From assembly GCA_947307415.1 (NCBI GenBank), contig CAMZJA010000005.1:48382-112381 (forward strand): a stretch of DNA of 64,000 nt, written 5' to 3'. Origin of the DNA: an uncultured Bacteroidales bacterium. GTDB lineage: Bacteria; Bacteroidota; Bacteroidia; Bacteroidales; F082. Below, one piece after another: positions 25,091-32,677 of this stretch (positions are counted from its first letter, which is position 1; each line of letters opens with the position of its first letter). Position numbers and translations under genes: made by a program. Under the pieces are notes generated by a model. The model ran no database searches, was not told the DNA's origin, and saw only the letters and a program-made list of their open reading frames with translations.

Positions 25091-25897
25091 ATGCAAAACA
25101 TTGATTATCAAGGAGTTAAATTTAGCAAATATCACGGAGCCGGTAACGATTTTGTCATGATAAATGCAATAAAATCGCCTGTCAGTTTGTCGGACGACGA
25201 GGTAAAGGCGATTTGTGACCGCAGAACTGGTGTCGGAGCTGACGGATTAATCATGGTTTTGCCATCCGAAAAATATAATTTCAGGATGAAATATTACAAC
25301 TGCGACGGCCATGAAAGCACGTTTTGCGGAAACGGTGGCAGATGTATAGCGGCCTTCGCCGTCGAGGAAGGATTGGCTCCGCAACATATTGAATATGAAG
25401 CTATTGACGGCATTCATAAAGCCTTGGTGACAAAAAAATCCGACAATGAATTCTTAGTCTCAATCACTATGCGCGATATTGAAAGCTACGATGTGAATGA
25501 GAAACGATTACTAATCAACACCGGCTCACCGCATTATGTTACAAGAGTTGACAATCTTTGGAATTATGATGTCAGGAAACATGGCGCAGAGATAAGAAAC
25601 GACAAAAAAATCTCCACCGACGGCGTCAATGTTGACTTCATGGAAATTATTGACAATCAATTTAATATTAGAACATTCGAACGTGGTGTTGAAGATGAGA
25701 CATTGGCTTGCGGAACCGGCGTGACAGCATCCGCGATAGCGGCGGCGTTGTGGTATGGTGGCGACAACATCAACATAAAAACGACATTGGCGACACTCAA
25801 CGTGAAGTTTGAGAAAGTTGGTAATTCAATAAAAAACATTGTATTAACAGGTCCGGCAACGCATGTCTTCGACGGATTTTATATCTTTGCAAAATGA
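25091..25897 (+). CDS. dapF: diaminopimelate epimerase
   Basis: 268 aa. It interconverts LL- and meso-diaminopimelate for lysine and peptidoglycan synthesis. Both catalytic cysteines are visible: Cys 79 in STFCGNGGRC and Cys 207 in LACGTGVTAS. FSKYHGAGNDFV near the N-terminus is the standard opening. It leads a run of four genes joined by short overlaps (dapF, GNAT, mltG, phosphohexomutase), three of which serve the cell envelope. Confidence 0.97.
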   Translation: MQNIDYQGVKFSKYHGAGNDFVMINAIKSPVSLSDDEVKAICDRRTGVGADGLIMVLPSEKYNFRMKYYNCDGHESTFCGNGGRCIAAFAVEEGLAPQHIEYEAIDGIHKALVTKKSDNEFLVSITMRDIESYDVNEKRLLINTGSPHYVTRVDNLWNYDVRKHGAEIRNDKKISTDGVNVDFMEIIDNQFNIRTFERGVEDETLACGTGVTASAIAAALWYGGDNINIKTTLATLNVKFEKVGNSIKNIVLTGPATHVFDGFYIFAK

Positions 25898-26418
25898 TGT
25901 TCATTAAAAACGATAAAGTTGCTTTGCGTGTAGCTGAGCCCAACGACGCTGTCATTATCTTCAGCTGGGAAAACGACATGCAGGTGTGGCGTGACAGTGA
26001 GACACGTGTCCCCTACTCCTTGCGTCAGATCGAGCAATTCTTATTGAATAACAACAACTTATATTCAGAAAAGCAATTGCGCTTGATGATTGAAGACACG
26101 CAAAACGGACAACCAATCGGATGTATTGATATTTACGATTTCGACGACTTCAACTCACGCGCAGGATTAGGCATTCTGATTGATGAAAAATATCGCGGAC
26201 AAGGTTTTGCAAAAAAAGCAATAGAATTATTATTGGATTATTGTTTTAACACATTGTTACTCAATCAAGTATATGCTTTAGCACTGGCAACAAATATCAA
26301 TAGTATAAAACTATTCGAATCGTTGGGATTTAAGAGATGTGGAGAAAGGAAACAATGGTATAAAACAGCCGATGGATTCATCGATCAAATTGAATTTCAA
26401 TACATTAACAGAAAATGA
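25894..26418 (+). CDS. GNAT family N-acetyltransferase (RimJ/RimL-like)
   Basis: 174 aa. The fold is evident from LRVAEPNDAVIIFSWENDMQVW at the start and the acetyl-CoA loop region EKYRGQGFAKKAIELLLDYCF. VYALALATNINSIKLFESLGFKRCGERKQW is the usual GNAT ending. Its ATG overlaps the dapF stop codon, and its own stop overlaps the mltG start. The acceptor may be a ribosomal or other N-terminus, an aminoglycoside or an amino sugar; it cannot be told from sequence. Confidence 0.9.
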   Translation: MMFIKNDKVALRVAEPNDAVIIFSWENDMQVWRDSETRVPYSLRQIEQFLLNNNNLYSEKQLRLMIEDTQNGQPIGCIDIYDFDDFNSRAGLGILIDEKYRGQGFAKKAIELLLDYCFNTLLLNQVYALALATNINSIKLFESLGFKRCGERKQWYKTADGFIDQIEFQYINRK

Positions 26419-27470
26419 GCAGCTACAGATACGCATATAAGGACAGACGTCGCAAAGACAGAATCAGAAGGCGCAACATCATCCTGATTTTCTTTGTTAT
26501 AATATGTGCCATTGCGGCTTATTTCGCAAAGAATTATCTGTACATCACAAAACCGATAATTGAAATCGCCGACGGTCAGAATGTATCATTATACATTCCA
26601 ACAAACGCTGATTATCAACAAGTTAAAAACGAGCTCATCGCTTTGAACGTGTTAAAAAGCAAGAACGCTTTCGACTGGCTGGCAAAGAAAACACATTACG
26701 ATGAAAACGTACACCCAGGACGTTATGTTTTAACAGACGGTATGACTAACCAACAGTTAATCAACATGTTACGCATGGGATACCAGACACCTGTGAAGGT
26801 CGTTTTCAACAATATGCGCACCGTTGAGCAGCTCGCCGGACGCATCAGCGAGCAGATTGAAGCCGATTCCCTATCGATAATAAACGCGATAAACGCGAAC
26901 GACACCGTTGACGCAACCACTTTTATACCAAACACCTACGAGTTTTATTGGAACACCGACGCTGAAGATTTTGTCGAGAAAATGGCTGTCGAGCACAAAA
27001 AATTTTGGAATGAATCGAGACAACAGAAAGCGAAAGAAAAGAAACTCACGCCACGACAGGTCAGCATTTTAGCCTCTATCATCGACAAAGAGACAACCAA
27101 AACATCGGAAATGCCAACTATTGCTGGTGTTTACATCAACCGATTGAACAAACGATGGCCATTGCAAGCCGACCCAACGCTTGTCTTCGCTTTAGGCGAC
27201 TACAACATCCGTCGCGTGCTTGACATTCACAAAAAAATCGATTCGCCTTACAACACATATAAATACGCAGGACTTCCGCCCGGACCGATCTGCATTCCTT
27301 CGATAGCCGCTATCGACGCCGTTCTGAACGCGGAAAAACATAATTATTTCTACTTCTGCGCTAAAGACGACCTCTCGGGATACCATGTGTTTGCAAGAAA
27401 TATCACTGAACATAACAGAAACGCGGAAAGATACAGAAGAGCACTCAACAAAAACAAAATATACAAATGA
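26415..27470 (+). CDS. mltG: endolytic murein transglycosylase MltG
   Basis: 351 aa. MltG cleaves nascent glycan strands and is thought to set their length. A basic N-terminus (RRKDRIRRR) precedes a single membrane helix (about 21-45). A LysM-like region follows, then the YceG domain with ASIIDKET, which contains the catalytic Glu, and PLQADPTLVFALG. YKYAGLPPGPICIPS is the usual late motif. It starts with an ATGA overlap on the GNAT gene and ends with one on the phosphohexomutase gene. Confidence 0.95.
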   Translation: MSSYRYAYKDRRRKDRIRRRNIILIFFVIICAIAAYFAKNYLYITKPIIEIADGQNVSLYIPTNADYQQVKNELIALNVLKSKNAFDWLAKKTHYDENVHPGRYVLTDGMTNQQLINMLRMGYQTPVKVVFNNMRTVEQLAGRISEQIEADSLSIINAINANDTVDATTFIPNTYEFYWNTDAEDFVEKMAVEHKKFWNESRQQKAKEKKLTPRQVSILASIIDKETTKTSEMPTIAGVYINRLNKRWPLQADPTLVFALGDYNIRRVLDIHKKIDSPYNTYKYAGLPPGPICIPSIAAIDAVLNAEKHNYFYFCAKDDLSGYHVFARNITEHNRNAERYRRALNKNKIYK

Positions 27471-28819
27471 AAGCATTCAAAGCATACGACATCAGAGGCG
27501 TTTGGGGTACCGACCTCAACGAAGAAATAGCTTACAGGATCGGGTATTTCCTGCCCGACGTGCTGCCTGCCAAGACGTTTTTGGTAGGTAGAGACATGCG
27601 TTTGTCGTCAGACACCGCTTTCGCGCAACTCACCAAAGGTTTGAACGACAGAGGCGTGAATGTCGACAGCGTAGGACTCTCCACCACCCCATTGATTTAT
27701 TGGACGACAGCAAAATTCGGCTACGAAGCATCGGTTATGATTACAGCTTCGCACAACCCGTCGAACCATAACGGATTCAAAATCAGTGCTAAAGACGCTA
27801 AACCTGTAGGCTACGACACTGGTTTGAACAAGCTCGAGGCATTAGTCGCTTCAGATAAAAAAGCTATTGTCGCAGCCCAAAGAGGTGTCACAAAAGAGAT
27901 CAACGTTTATGCGCAATATATTGATTTTCAGAAACAATTCCTTGGAGATATCAGCAATCTGAAGGTCGCTGTCGACTGCAGCAACGGAGCATCTAACATC
28001 TTCATCAAGCAGCTGCTCGGCGACACACCTTATTATATTAATGACACCCTCGACGGACGTTTCCCGGGACATGAGCCGAACCCGCTTGAAGCTGAAAATC
28101 AAGAGCAGATCAAGGATCTTGTCAAGAAAAACAAATGCGATATCGGACTTCTTTTCGACGGCGACGCCGACCGCATCACCTTCATCGATGAGAAAGGTCA
28201 GTTTATATCACCAGACCTGATTATCGCCTTTTTAGGCAACTATTTCCTTGGCGAGAAAAAGCAGAAAGGAATTGTGCTTCAAGATATTAGGTCGTCGAGA
28301 GCCATCCAGGAATACCTTGGCAGACTTTATGGCGCAAAAGTTGAGACATGGCGTGTCGGCCGTGCCTACGCTGCACTGAAACTCCGTGAACTTGACGGAT
28401 GTTTCGGAGGCGAGCTCGCCGGACATTACTACTTCCGCGATTTCTATTATTCAGATTCAGGCATCATGGCAGCTTTGTTGGTGCTCAGACTGCTGGCTAA
28501 ATTCAAAACAGAAGGCAAATCGATGTCGATGATTATCAATGAGATCTCCGGCTATCACAACTCTGGCGAAATCAACTTCACAATTGAGAAGAAAAAAGAA
28601 GCCATGGATGCCGTTCGTGACCATTTCATGAATCTCGAGAAGTCTGAACGTTTCCTCGATTTCGACGGCTATCGTATTGATTATCAAGACTGGTGGCTTA
28701 ACATCAGACCTTCGAATACTGAGCCGTATCTGAGATTTTTGTGCGAGGCGAAAGACGAAAACAAGTTAAAAGAAATCATTGAAACTGTAACAAAGATAGT
28801 TAATCAGTTTGTCAGTTAA
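27467..28819 (+). CDS. phosphomannomutase/phosphoglucomutase family protein
   Basis: 450 aa alpha-D-phosphohexomutase. The four domain signatures are KAYDIRGVWG (start), TASHNPSNHNG (catalytic Ser), LFDGDADRITF (Mg loop) and GGELAGHYYFRDF (sugar specificity). RPSNTEPYLRF binds phosphate near the C-terminus. GEXXGHYYFR is typical of PMM/PGM enzymes of the AlgC/ManB type rather than GlmM, whose gene is separate at 31092. It should feed mannose-1-P or glucose-1-P to polysaccharide synthesis. The last codons (VNQFVS) and the stop lie inside a family B octamer repeat. Confidence 0.93.
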   Translation: MKAFKAYDIRGVWGTDLNEEIAYRIGYFLPDVLPAKTFLVGRDMRLSSDTAFAQLTKGLNDRGVNVDSVGLSTTPLIYWTTAKFGYEASVMITASHNPSNHNGFKISAKDAKPVGYDTGLNKLEALVASDKKAIVAAQRGVTKEINVYAQYIDFQKQFLGDISNLKVAVDCSNGASNIFIKQLLGDTPYYINDTLDGRFPGHEPNPLEAENQEQIKDLVKKNKCDIGLLFDGDADRITFIDEKGQFISPDLIIAFLGNYFLGEKKQKGIVLQDIRSSRAIQEYLGRLYGAKVETWRVGRAYAALKLRELDGCFGGELAGHYYFRDFYYSDSGIMAALLVLRLLAKFKTEGKSMSMIINEISGYHNSGEINFTIEKKKEAMDAVRDHFMNLEKSERFLDFDGYRIDYQDWWLNIRPSNTEPYLRFLCEAKDENKLKEIIETVTKIVNQFVS

Positions 28820-28836
28820 CTGAATAACTAGTTATG
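28799..28836 (+). repeat. family B octamer repeat across the phosphohexomutase stop codon
   Basis: AGTTAATC-AGTTTGTC-AGTTAACT-GAATAACT-AGTTATGA shows an 8-base period. It covers the final six codons and stop of the phosphohexomutase gene, the whole 14-base spacer and the ATG of the next gene. Confidence 0.6.
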
Positions 28837-29742
28837 AGAAGGGCAATTCTTGCGATATTATTGATTTTCACAACGTTATCAGCCTCTGCACAGGATACGT
28901 TAAGAGATGACGCGAAAGTACGCCGCAATGTGAAAATCGTTCTTGGCACCGAGGCCGGACTATATGCCGTCTCGATGACGGGATTATATTTCGCATGGTA
29001 CGCCGGATATCCACAGTCGAGTTTTCATTTTTATGACGACAATGCCGAGTGGATGCGTATGGATAAATTCGGCCATTTTGCCACATCATATCTCGTTGGA
29101 AGCTTTGGCTATGAGGCACTTATAGCTGCAGGTCTAGATGAGAAACGCTCGATTTGGTATGGTGGTACGCTTGGCTTGGCTTTTCTTACAACAGTTGAGG
29201 TGTTTGACGGATTCTCCAAAGGCTGGGGGTTCTCGTGGGGTGACATGGCTGCCAACACATTGGGAACAGGATTGTTTATCGGACAACAGTTTTTATGGCA
29301 TGAGCAACGCATAAAAATAAAATATTCATTCCACACTACCGAATTTCCAAAATACCGCCCTGACGTGCTTGGAGAAAACTTCATCCAACAGACGATAAAA
29401 GACTATAACGGCATCACAATTTGGGCGTCATGTAACTTTAAGTCATTGTTTCTCAGCAAGGAAAGTAAATTTCCCGCATGGTTAAACTTCGCTTTCGGTT
29501 GCGGTGCCACAGGCATGACAGGAGGTTTTGAAAACGCGACTGAATATAAAGGCGAGCCAATACCCTCTTTCGAGCGCAAACAGCAATTTTATTTCTCGTT
29601 AGATGTTGATTTCACTAAGATTCCGACGAACAATAAATTTTTAAAATACACGTTTAAAGTGTTAAATATCTTCAAATTCCCATTCCCTGCCATAGAATAT
29701 AACACTGGCGACGAATGGGTTTGGCATTGGATGTATTTTTAG
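28834..29742 (+). CDS. DUF2279 family exported protein
   Basis: 302 aa with a signal peptide (MRRAILAILLIFTTLSASAQ, cleavage after AQ). The body carries MDKFGHFATSYLVGSFGYEA and KGWGFSWGDMAANTLGTGLF, conserved positions of DUF2279 (related to YfiM). Aromatic-rich alternating strands near the end suggest an outer-membrane-associated protein. No function is known. It follows the phosphohexomutase gene after 14 bases and precedes a TPR lipoprotein gene, so it is probably part of the dapF-recR transcription unit. Confidence 0.85.
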   Translation: MRRAILAILLIFTTLSASAQDTLRDDAKVRRNVKIVLGTEAGLYAVSMTGLYFAWYAGYPQSSFHFYDDNAEWMRMDKFGHFATSYLVGSFGYEALIAAGLDEKRSIWYGGTLGLAFLTTVEVFDGFSKGWGFSWGDMAANTLGTGLFIGQQFLWHEQRIKIKYSFHTTEFPKYRPDVLGENFIQQTIKDYNGITIWASCNFKSLFLSKESKFPAWLNFAFGCGATGMTGGFENATEYKGEPIPSFERKQQFYFSLDVDFTKIPTNNKFLKYTFKVLNIFKFPFPAIEYNTGDEWVWHWMYF

Positions 29743-29767
29743 TTTGAAGTTATAAATTAAGTATAAT

Positions 29768-30184
29768 ATGAAAAAATTATTTTTTGCAAGTTTGGCATTA
29801 GCATTTTTGATGGTCAGTTGCGGATCAGATTCTGAAAAATCAAGAAAATATCTCGACCAAGGCATTGATTATCTGTACACTTCGCAGTTTGACGAGGCTA
29901 TTGAGTTTTTTGATAAGGCTATCAAATACGATAACAACAACTATGAGGCGTATTATTATCGCGGATGTGCCTACAGCAACAATTTCAAGAAAGACAAGGC
30001 GATGAGAGATTGGAACAAAGCCATCGAATTAAAACCAGATTACGCTGATCCATACTTCAACATAGGGCTGTTATACAGAAGAGTCAACGACTATGCCATG
30101 GCATGCTATTATTTCAAATTAGCTGAAAAATATGGCCGTCAGAATATGGAAGACTACGTAAAATATTGCGAATATTACGAATAA
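29768..30184 (+). CDS. small TPR lipoprotein
   Basis: 138 aa. MKKLFFASLALAFLMVSC is a lipoprotein signal with the lipobox Cys at residue 18. The rest is about three tetratricopeptide repeats (LDQGIDYLYTSQFDEAIEFF; YEAYYYRGCAYSNNFKKDKA; ADPYFNIGLLYRRVNDYAMA), a scaffold for protein binding. The partner is unknown. It starts 25 bases after the DUF2279 gene and ends 3 bases before recR. Confidence 0.88.
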   Translation: MKKLFFASLALAFLMVSCGSDSEKSRKYLDQGIDYLYTSQFDEAIEFFDKAIKYDNNNYEAYYYRGCAYSNNFKKDKAMRDWNKAIELKPDYADPYFNIGLLYRRVNDYAMACYYFKLAEKYGRQNMEDYVKYCEYYE

Positions 30185-30187
30185 TTT

Positions 30188-30796
30188 ATGGCTGAATATT
30201 CGTCCATATTATTAGAAAAAGCTGTCGATGAGCTGGCAAAACTGCCTGGTATAGGGCGTAAAACAGCTTTAAGGCTGGCATTGCATCTTCTCGGCGAGGA
30301 GAAAGCAATCACTGAAAGTCTTTCGCAGTCGTTGTTAAACATGCGAAACAATATCGTTTTGTGCAAACGATGTTACAATATCAGCGACGAAGAGCATTGC
30401 TCTATTTGCTCTAACCCTAAGAGAGACAACGAGTTACTATGTGTCGTGGCCGATATGCGCGACGTAATGGCGATAGAAAGAACCGGTTCTTTCAACGGCA
30501 TCTACCATGTGCTTGGAGGTGTCATCGACCCGATTAATGGAATATCTCCTAATGACTTGAGAATCAAAGAATTAGTAGACAGAAGCATTAAAGAAAACTT
30601 CAAAGAGATTATCTTGGCTTTGCCAGCCACAATTGAGGGAGACACAACAAACTACTACATTTTCAAGATGTTGAAGCATTTTGAAGGCAGTATCACAGCC
30701 ATTGCAAAAGGAATATCCGTCGGCGATGCTTTGGAATTTGCCGATGAGGTGACGCTGGGACGGTCGATCAAGAACAGGATTCCGTTTAATCGTTAA
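30188..30796 (+). CDS. recR: recombination protein RecR
   Basis: 202 aa, full length. RecR acts with RecO and RecF to load RecA at single-strand gaps. The helix-hairpin-helix at the N-terminus (AKLPGIGRKTALRLALHLL) is followed by the four-Cys zinc finger (CKRCYNISDEEHCSIC). A TOPRIM domain (LCVVADMRDVMAIERTG) and the C-terminal Walker B-like helix complete it. It is last in the dapF-to-recR gene run, with a 3-base spacer. Its 3' end overlaps a small convergent gene by 11 bases. Confidence 0.97.
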   Translation: MAEYSSILLEKAVDELAKLPGIGRKTALRLALHLLGEEKAITESLSQSLLNMRNNIVLCKRCYNISDEEHCSICSNPKRDNELLCVVADMRDVMAIERTGSFNGIYHVLGGVIDPINGISPNDLRIKELVDRSIKENFKEIILALPATIEGDTTNYYIFKMLKHFEGSITAIAKGISVGDALEFADEVTLGRSIKNRIPFNR

Positions 30797-31016
30797 TCTC
30801 CTCAAATAAATTGAGTTGATTTTCACAGAGATACAATTCTTCTGGCACACCATATTCGTAGTGTGAGATGAATCGCTCTATATTCTTCTTAATCAGCTTG
30901 ATAGGCGTTGTCCGGCGCGCCTTGCAGTAGTTTTTGAGCGACTTGTACTGTCCTTGCGACAACTTGAATGTTATCGCATGGTACTTGTAGCTTCTTCTAT
31001 TACGTTTACTTTTCAT
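30786..31016 (-). CDS. small basic protein, possibly ribbon-helix-helix
   Basis: 76 aa. A basic N-terminus (MKSKRNRRSYKYHAITFKLS) leads into a beta strand and two helices (QYKSLKNYCKARRTTPIKLIKKNI), the spacing of a ribbon-helix-helix DNA-binding fold. The C-terminus is acidic (NLFEEIND). Similar short proteins recur in Bacteroidetes genomes as conserved hypotheticals, from memory only. The 3' end overlaps recR by 11 bases; the start lies next to the long family B repeat. DNA binding is an inference. Confidence 0.65.
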   Translation of the reverse strand: MKSKRNRRSYKYHAITFKLSQGQYKSLKNYCKARRTTPIKLIKKNIERFISHYEYGVPEELYLCENQLNLFEEIND

Positions 31017-31020
31017 TTTA

Positions 31021-31087
31021 TTAGTTGTTCAGTTATTCAGTTGTTCAGTTAAACTGGCTAACTGATTAACTGAATGACTGATTAACT
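31021..31087. repeat. family B octamer repeat, long hairpin copy
   Basis: The tract divides into 8-base units: AGTTGTTC, AGTTATTC, AGTTGTTC, AGTTAAAC, TGGCTAAC, TGATTAAC, TGAATGAC, TGATTAAC. The AGTT-type arm is the approximate reverse complement of the TGATTAAC-type arm, giving a stem of about 28 positions with a few mismatches. It lies between glmM and the small basic protein gene, both on the minus strand. Confidence 0.75.
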
Positions 31088-31091
31088 TTAA

Positions 31092-32474
31092 TTACATCAT
31101 TTTCTTTGCTTCATCGAGCATCATCTGCGCGAGTTTATCGGCTTCCGCCTCGGATTTACCTTCAGAATAGACGCGGATGATAGGCTCGGTATTCGATTTA
31201 CGGAGGTGCACCCAGCCGTCGGCGAAATCGATTTTCACGCCGTCGATTGTCGTAACCTGCTCGTTTTTGAACTTATCGGCAAGTTTCGCAAGTATGCCGT
31301 CGACATCGGTCTGAGGTGTGAGTTGAATCTTGTTTTTCGACATGTAATACATCGGAAACTTCTTCTTGAGTTCCGATACAGTGCAATGATTTTCAACGAG
31401 ATATGTCAGGAACAAGCCGACGCCGACGAGAGCGTCACGACCATAGTGAATCTCTGGATAGATGACGCCGCCGTTGCCTTCGCCGCCGATTACAGCGCCT
31501 ACTTCTTTCATCTTTGCGACAACATTTACCTCACCGACAGCCGCTGCTGAATACTGTCCGCCGGCGGCGATGGTCACGTCGCGTAAAGCACGTGTCGACG
31601 AGAGGTTTGAAACGGTGTTGCCTTTTTTATGTTCAAGGATGTACGAAGCCACGGTCACGAGAGTGTATTCCTCGCCGTACATCTCACCTTTTTCATTTAT
31701 GAATGCGAGACGGTCGACGTCAGGGTCGACGACGATGCCGAGGTCGGCACCACATTCCTTCACTTTTGCACAGGTGTCGACAAGATTCACTGCCAACGGC
31801 TCAGGGTTATGAGCAAATTTTCCTGTCACCTCGCAGTTAAGCTCGATAACGTGTTTCACTCCTAACTTTTTGAGTAACATAGGTATAGCAATTCCGCCAG
31901 TGGAGTTCACTCCGTCAACCACGACCTTCAGGTTAGCCTTCTCGATGAGTTCTTTCTTCACCAATGGCAGCTTGCACACCATGTCGGCATGACGCTCAAT
32001 CCAGCCTTCAGCGAGAGTGTAGGTACCGATTTCGTCGATTGGCGAAAACTCGTATTCGTCTTTCGCAGCCTTCTCGAGCAGCCATTTTCCATCGGCAGCA
32101 TCGATGAACTCACCTTTATTATCGAGGAGTTTCAGTGCATTCCATTCTTTTGGGTTATGAGATGCTGTCAGGATGACACCACCGTCGGCTTTCAGCTCGG
32201 TGACAGCGATTTCCGTTGTCGGAGTAGTGCTCAATCCGATGTCGATTACATCTGCGCCCATGGCCTGTAAGTTACCACAAACCAATTGGTTAACCATCGT
32301 TCCTGAAAGACGGCCGTCGCGACCAACCACAATGCGAGGACGTTTGACGCCACCGCGTCTGATCAAACAAATAAAAGCTGAAGTCAGCTTGACAATATCT
32401 ATCGGAGTTAATCCGTCGTCCGGTCTGCCGCCAATAGTGCCGCGAAATCCGGAAATTGATTTAATTAATGGCAT
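31092..32474 (-). CDS. glmM: phosphoglucosamine mutase
   Basis: 460 aa. It converts glucosamine-6-P to glucosamine-1-P for UDP-GlcNAc, the precursor of peptidoglycan and LPS. SGFRGTIGG opens domain 1, the catalytic Ser is in TASHNPKEWNALK, the Mg loop is DPDVDRLAF, and GEGNGGVIYPEIHYGRDAL is the GlmM-type specificity loop. RKSNTEPIIRVY binds phosphate. DPDVDR in place of DPDADR still keeps the three metal-binding Asp. A full promoter lies at 32492-32523. Confidence 0.93.
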   Translation of the reverse strand: MPLIKSISGFRGTIGGRPDDGLTPIDIVKLTSAFICLIRRGGVKRPRIVVGRDGRLSGTMVNQLVCGNLQAMGADVIDIGLSTTPTTEIAVTELKADGGVILTASHNPKEWNALKLLDNKGEFIDAADGKWLLEKAAKDEYEFSPIDEIGTYTLAEGWIERHADMVCKLPLVKKELIEKANLKVVVDGVNSTGGIAIPMLLKKLGVKHVIELNCEVTGKFAHNPEPLAVNLVDTCAKVKECGADLGIVVDPDVDRLAFINEKGEMYGEEYTLVTVASYILEHKKGNTVSNLSSTRALRDVTIAAGGQYSAAAVGEVNVVAKMKEVGAVIGGEGNGGVIYPEIHYGRDALVGVGLFLTYLVENHCTVSELKKKFPMYYMSKNKIQLTPQTDVDGILAKLADKFKNEQVTTIDGVKIDFADGWVHLRKSNTEPIIRVYSEGKSEAEADKLAQMMLDEAKKMM

Positions 32475-32491
32475 AATTCATAAAATTTTTG

Positions 32492-32523
32492 CAAAATTAT
32501 AATATTTATTTGAAATTTGCAAA
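32492..32523 (-). promoter_or_regulatory. complete -33/-7 promoter for glmM
   Basis: On the minus strand TTTG (32520-32523) and TAATTTTG (32492-32499) are separated by exactly 20 bases, the spacing of the Bacteroidetes RpoD promoter. The glmM ATG is 17 bases downstream of the -7 box. Confidence 0.75.
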
Positions 32524-32526
32524 TTA

Positions 32527-32601
32527 TGTGGTTACTTTTTTAATAGCCTTTTCGAAATGCTCAACAGTACCCTGTGGCAGGTCGCATTTCTGCAAAGGGC
32601 A
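32527..32601 (-). pseudogene. possible 3' remnant of a decayed gene
   Basis: On the minus strand one frame reads CPLQKCDLPQGTVEHFEKAI then KKVTT and stop, which looks protein-like but runs for only about 25 codons, directly after an in-frame stop. A short TTTAGAC repeat tract lies immediately upstream. The gene family was not recognised. It may be chance coding in a 200-base spacer. Confidence 0.22.
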
Positions 32602-32619
32602 TTAAAAAAGTTAAAAAAC

Positions 32620-32646
32620 TAAGGTTTAACGTCTAAAGTCTAATGT
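32620..32646. repeat. GTCTAAAG tract upstream of the TPR gene
   Basis: AAGGTTTAACGTCTAAAGTC and following TAATGTC form a degenerate 7-8 base repeat similar in kind to those at 18307 and 35731. Confidence 0.45.
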
Positions 32647-32654
32647 CTTTTTCG

Positions 32655-32662
32655 TATATTTG
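32655..32662 (+). promoter_or_regulatory. -7 element for the TPR protein gene
   Basis: TATATTTG, 15 bases before the ATG at 32678. An in-frame TTG at 32660 falls inside this box and therefore cannot be the start. Confidence 0.62.
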
Positions 32663-32677
32663 CAAAAAATTTCGAGG

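Noticed and set aside
31021-31087. Regular 8-base repeats that could suggest a CRISPR array
   Set aside because: Units are only 8 bases and have no unique spacers; the two halves are complementary, so it is a hairpin repeat. No cas genes are in the window.
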